From contig NW_022985202.1 of the NCBI RefSeq assembly GCF_010093535.1, positions 1-64,000 of the forward strand: a DNA stretch of 64,000 bases. The letters are read 5' to 3'. Position numbers and translations under genes: made by a program. The notes beneath the pieces are model-generated. The model was not told where the DNA came from and did no database searches. It saw only the letters and a list, made by a program, of their open reading frames with translations. Below, piece by piece: positions 59,443-64,000 of this stretch. How positions within the stretch are numbered: position 1 is the stretch's first letter; every line of letters begins with the position of its first letter. Source of the stretch: Lindgomyces ingoldianus (taxonomy: Eukaryota > Ascomycota > Dothideomycetes > Pleosporales > Lindgomycetaceae).

Positions 59443-62400
59443 TTACTGGCCTTCTTGGCCTTCTCTTCTTTTACGTAGGGAGCGGGTACAAAGGTGCATA
59501 TTAATGAACCCCGCCAGAGACTGTTTACACAACACTTCATCCACCTCCCGTAATCGTTCTGCGCGCTCCAAATATTCTTGAAACCTTAGAACGAACCAGT
59601 TAGCCAATAAAATTCTAAACTTAGCAAATCAAAACTTACCTTAAACACTGATGGTCATCGAGGATCTTATAGTGAACCAACCCTAACATCGCTGCCGTAA
59701 ACGAAATCCCACGTCGTGGGTCACTACCCATGAGAAGTTCGGTTCTGAACCGCTTCATCGCCAGTCGCCGACCCTGTATTTCCCGGGCTGGAAGTCCTTG
59801 TAGTCTTTCGTTCAGCTTGCCTAAATCGATTTCTCCAGGATGAAGTGGTAATCTAAATGTACAGTCCTTGACTAGTGTGGAGATGGAGAAGTCATCGTCA
59901 TAGACGCGCATACTGAAGCCTCCAGAAAGCCGTGCGATGAATTTGGGAAGCAAACGCGGCGATATATACCCTGTTCCTTTCGGATCCACACTTGCCCACG
60001 CTTCCTTGAACTGGCGGATATCATTCTTCGTGATGGTCCCGCCCTTGGTATTGAACCCATGATACGCGTACGAGAAACTCTCATACACAAGTGAGATAAA
60101 CAGATTCGTGAAAAGATACATACTCAGTACCTTCCAAGAGATGAAGAAAACACGCGCTAGGACTGCATATCCGCAATCCCCGTCGAAGCGCCTCTCGCCA
60201 ACTGTGCAATATGGTGGCACAATAGAAGCAAAGTCTTCCATTATCTTAGTTCTGCCTTCGCCAAGCGTCATTCGGAAGAGGAGAATCAGCGCTTTAGGAA
60301 CGTTGCGGAAATTGACGTTGCCGGTCTCGTTCGCACCAAATCGAGTCAGTCCAAAGACCTGGGTGAGGCTGATCGCGAAAAATAAAAGTAGGACGAACCA
60401 TGTCACCAGGAGGGTTTGGAGAAGGGGTATGCTAGCAATTACAATGTTTAGCAATTCGTCGAAGGCAGGGACGTACGGGATTAGGAGAAAGCAAGTGGCG
60501 TCCTGGAGAATCTGCTTGCTTTGGGTAATTGCTGCATTGTTCCTGAAACAGAGTTGAAGGATGGACGTGGATAGTGCTCCAGATATTGAGATAAGGCCGT
60601 AGAGATCCCAGGGCCTTTTGATAAATTGGAGCCAGGATAGCCCAATGATGCGTACGATAACATTCAGAGCTAAGACTGAGATGTTGAGCACAGAGAGAAT
60701 ATCTATACTCTGTAAGCAATATTCGCAAGAAGCACCAGTCCGGTTTAGTGCTTACCTCTTGTCAATTCCCAAGAAGCGATAGAGGGATAGAAATCGATAC
60801 AGAGAATTATCAGATGCAGTACCAGTAGAGCGGCGATGAATCTTTGCCATTTTGACTGCTTTCCTGTGGCTCTTTCATAGCACCAAAGCCTCCACGGGCT
60901 TAAGCTGTCTGGATTAGGTGGACGTTTAGAAGGGCGTACCCGCTTGAGTAGCCTTCGCTGCTCGATCCATCCTCGCTGAGGTCGCGTCAGATATGCAATG
61001 CCCGTTGCTTCAGTATAGTTCTGGATCATGATTGACGCGAAAAGAGCGGTTACAAAGATAGTCCCACAGAAATTGAACACGACGAAAAATAAGGCGTTCA
61101 TGTTTGAGGTCGACGTGTTGGGGCGGGTAGGGTCATTGCTGATGCCTCGGGCCCAATACATCACATCCGTCCATCCTTCTTGAGACACAATCAGGAACAA
61201 AGTATAAAACGACTGTCCAAAGTTGTCGAACGAGTAATATGGCCGGGTAACGACTCTCGGGGTGAGGATTGTCCATTGACTTAGCCCGGAAGCTTCAAAT
61301 TCCAGGGCACAGTCCCGCAAGTCCCAATGGCTAGGGTCATTACAAGATTTCGACTGCCCCATAAAGAGGTTGAGGCCAAAGATTGCGAAGGGAGTCAAGA
61401 GACTGAGAGAAACCAGTATAGCTGCGAATACCCTCTTACTGCCCCGACGGAAAATCAAGGTAATCTCCTCCATGACTTTCTTGTTTATAGTCAACAATCG
61501 AAGTACCCGAAGAGCCTTGAAGGCTGCAACAAAGCTAGCGGCTTGTCCCACCTCATTATAAAGCGACAGCGCGATATCAGTCCACACTGTGATGAGTACC
61601 ATGGCGTCCAAGAGATTCCAACCTCGAAAGTATGCGTTTGGTCCCCTGATAAGTCCACCAGCGACCATTTTGATGAGCGCTTCTACGGTCCAAATATTGG
61701 CAAACACCAAATCGGTCAATACAAACCAGTTCTTTACGGTGTAAGGATGAGTCATCCAGTATGTCCTTTGATAAAGAGGAGTTGTTACGCAGGTGAGAAG
61801 AACTTGTACGGCAACGGTGATGTAGATAAAGGTTTTGAAGATGGTGGCGCGTGAACATCCCCAGTGTTGGTGGGTTGCTAGTTGCTGATTGAGGAGTTCC
61901 TCGCAGCCTCTTCGAATCTTGCCATAATACCCAGTGTAGTCTAAGCTTAGGCTCCTCCAGGAATGGCTGGAAGTATTCGTAGGTAAGAGATAATTAGAGC
62001 GTCTGCTAGTCAAAAGTGTTGGCAATCTAGTACTTAACTTCGCAGCTGCCTGGTACCACCACACCTTAGGACAGCTCTTGCTCTGCTCTACCATGGGCCT
62101 GGCCAAGGATGCTTGAAGCTGTGCAAGAAGTCCATCGTCGCCAAGGAATTCTCTGATGGCAGCATCCCGGTGCGTATCGGCCAGAGTAGTTGCCCGACTG
62201 GGTGTTGGACCGCCTTTTCCGGAGTCTTGTAGGCCTTTCAGGCTGCGTTCACCGTGCATATTGGTACCCGTGGAGGTAACAGACTCGCGTTTCAGAAATT
62301 CCCTGACCTGGAAAAGGCGCTTTTGGCTATCTGGAATTTCTAGCCTGTCATCTATCCGGGAAATAAACATGTTCAGGATGATGAGAGATGAAAGGATGAA

Positions 62401-64000
62401 CCAGCCAATTACGAATATAGCACTGATCCAGGCAGCCTTTTGACCAGAGTCGCGTTCAGTGACGGCGTAGAGAAGTTTGGTCCAGTCTTCGCCTGTGAAG
62501 ATCTGATACATTTCTAGAAACGATATCCATGTTCCCGAAAATGGCATTTTTCCTTGCGAAGTGGGGTTGTTCACAGGGAGAGAGTTTTGGAACATCACCG
62601 AAGCCAGAATAGACGCCAAGAAGACGAGTAGGAAAAGGAAGTTACAAAGTCGTAACAGGGATGGAAAGTAGGTAAAGGAAACCATCTATAGCACTGATAA
62701 GCGTTTGACGAATATGCTTGGACATTAAACCACTCACCATGAGACCTCTGACTGGACTGATCGCCCAAAGAACACGATAGATTCGGACAATTTGAAAAAA
62801 AGTTAGCCAGGTATATACCCGGCCTGCCCTTTTTAAGATCTCTAGCTGCATAATGGAGGTGACTGTCGCAATAATCAGGTCCGCCAGATTCTGTTTACTA
62901 CGGTGGAAATTCCTCGGGTTCAGCGCAAGCCGTACCACGATCTCTACTAAGAGCAGGAAAGTAACAGCGGTTTCAGAGGTGTTAATAAACTTCTCCCTAT
63001 TCTTAGCCATCGACTCTGTTCGTAGGGCTTGTACCGTAGAATTGTAGGTGATGATAGTGATCCAGAGCCACTTAGTTTTCCAGAAAGCTTTTTGAAGTGA
63101 AGCACGTTTGAATCGCGATGGGTCGCGATCCTTTCGTTGGGTTGGTTTGCCTAACTTATGGTCCTTCTCGCTTACTGCCGTTTGACTCTTCTTTCTAACG
63201 TCCTGAATTGAGTCGGTTATAACTCCAATCAGTAAGATTACAAGCCAGAAATAAAGTACGATGATCACGGCCGCAAAGAAAATGGCAGTAACGACCCCAT
63301 CTGTGTCCATAATGTTGTACATAAGGGTTGAAAAGGTGTTCGCGGAGAAAATTACGAAAACAAGTTCCAATGACTGAAAAATATTGTCGAAGCTGACGGA
63401 ATTGTTGTACGGATTCATGCTCTCCTGACACAACGACCCTCGAGGGCAGAGGTAGCCTTTGTGTCTGACAGCTCCGGGGGTGCCATCGATCTTTAGCCAC
63501 GGCTCAGGAAGTCCTGTCTTGTTGTCGATATAACCTCCGCAAAATTGGATTGGGCCTGTGGACGTAGTATTGGATCCGGCAGTGCCGGTGCTGATCGGAA
63601 AGCAATTCCTCTTCAGGCTTGACTTAAAGCATTGAACGCCAATAACGGCAAAAAGAAGCCAAAAGAAGGAAATAAATGATGTAACCCTCCCAAGTTTTGC
63701 GCTTGACACTTTCAACGCTCGACGAATGACGGTGGTCTCCAAGTCCGTTCCAGCCGTGATCCCCAGCAGCCTCGAAATCCGGAGAGCGCTTAGCATGGCA
63801 AAGACATGGACATATCTATTGTCACGCGAGGTTGCAAAACGGATGATGAAATGGATCCAAAACGAAACCACAGCCACTAAGTCGAGTGAATTGAAAAAAT
63901 CCCGTAAGAATGGGCGTGAGTATCCGCTCGTACACCTTTTTTTCCTTAGTGGTATCTGTCGGATACTACTCTCCGAAAGAATGGATGACCTTTTATCAAT
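59443..64000 (-). CDS. CCH1: Voltage-gated calcium channel alpha subunit CCH1 (5' end beyond window)
   Basis: Visible exons: beyond 64000 to 62738, 62685-60756, 60702-59640, 59584-59443; introns of 52, 53 and 55 nt. They give 1465 codons of the C-terminal part. The four-domain channel plan is clear from about mid-domain I. S4-like arginine repeats (ALRISRLLG; FKALRVLRLLT) occur. Pore loops read IFSANTFSTLMY (I), IFTGEDWTKLLY (II), IVSQEGWTDVMY (III) and FRMTLGEGRTKI (IV), so the selectivity positions appear as Asn, Glu, Glu, Glu. An EF-hand-like segment (DPKGTGYISP) follows S6 of domain IV. CCH1 works with MID1 in the plasma membrane as the high-affinity Ca2+ uptake system. Border 60703 was chosen so that the frame continues into DILSVLNIS. 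Confidence 0.93.

Noticed and set aside
62642..62737. Overlapping ends of two CCH1 exons as coding
   Set aside because: The overlap is intron; only removal of 62686-62737 keeps channel sequence on both sides.
1..64000. tRNA, rRNA, CRISPR array or prokaryotic operon features
   Set aside because: No tRNA arms, rRNA blocks or regularly spaced repeats were recognised, and the gene structure is eukaryotic.

Overview
The window comes from a filamentous ascomycete (Pezizomycotina). Protein-coding genes carry short introns (about 45-100 nt) with GT...AG borders and CTAAC/CTGAC-like branch sites. Families largely restricted to such fungi are present: a CFEM-headed Pth11-type receptor, LysM secreted proteins, a LaeA-like methyltransferase and the fungal calcium channel CCH1. 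Several pseudogenes carry stop codons explainable by C-to-T change, and there are AT-rich, CpG-poor tracts, so a repeat-induced-mutation-like history is likely. Species cannot be named. All exon borders were placed by eye; reading frames were checked to close across each intron.

Layout. 1-8265 is gene-poor and decayed: an AT-rich tract, two direct copies of a dispersed repeat flanking a broken short-chain dehydrogenase, an ankyrin-repeat pseudogene and one possible 43-residue membrane protein. 8266-13004 holds three tailoring-type enzymes: a methyltransferase, a divergent FAD monooxygenase and an alcohol dehydrogenase. 14244-17943 has a TLDc-domain gene and an F-box-like gene split by a 604-bp hAT-type non-autonomous element. 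19120-22725 is a large ankyrin gene with a STAND-type N-terminal domain. 24764-34509 is sparse: the CFEM receptor, an intact short-chain dehydrogenase, a cysteine-rich secreted protein with a truncated second module, and a SurE-like phosphatase pseudogene.

35325-38813 is a housekeeping pair transcribed divergently: the U2AF large subunit and the DNA repair glycosylase OGG1. 39788-44967 is a second divergent pair: an unrecognised 306-residue protein facing a 1247-residue CHAT-domain (caspase/separase-like) peptidase. This is the best candidate in the window for an uncharacterised protease-effector module. 47101-49635 has two tandem LysM effector-like genes. 49936-59118 carries a CorA-like transporter, a serine beta-lactamase-like secreted protein, a secreted GMC oxidoreductase and a GT8 glycosyltransferase. 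The window ends inside CCH1 (59443-64000, 5' end missing).

The genes do not form one obvious pathway. The secreted and surface proteins (LysM pair, CFEM receptor, GMC oxidase, cysteine-rich protein) suit a plant- or microbe-interacting lifestyle. The 8-13 kb trio could be an orphan tailoring cluster, since no polyketide, peptide or terpene synthase is in view.
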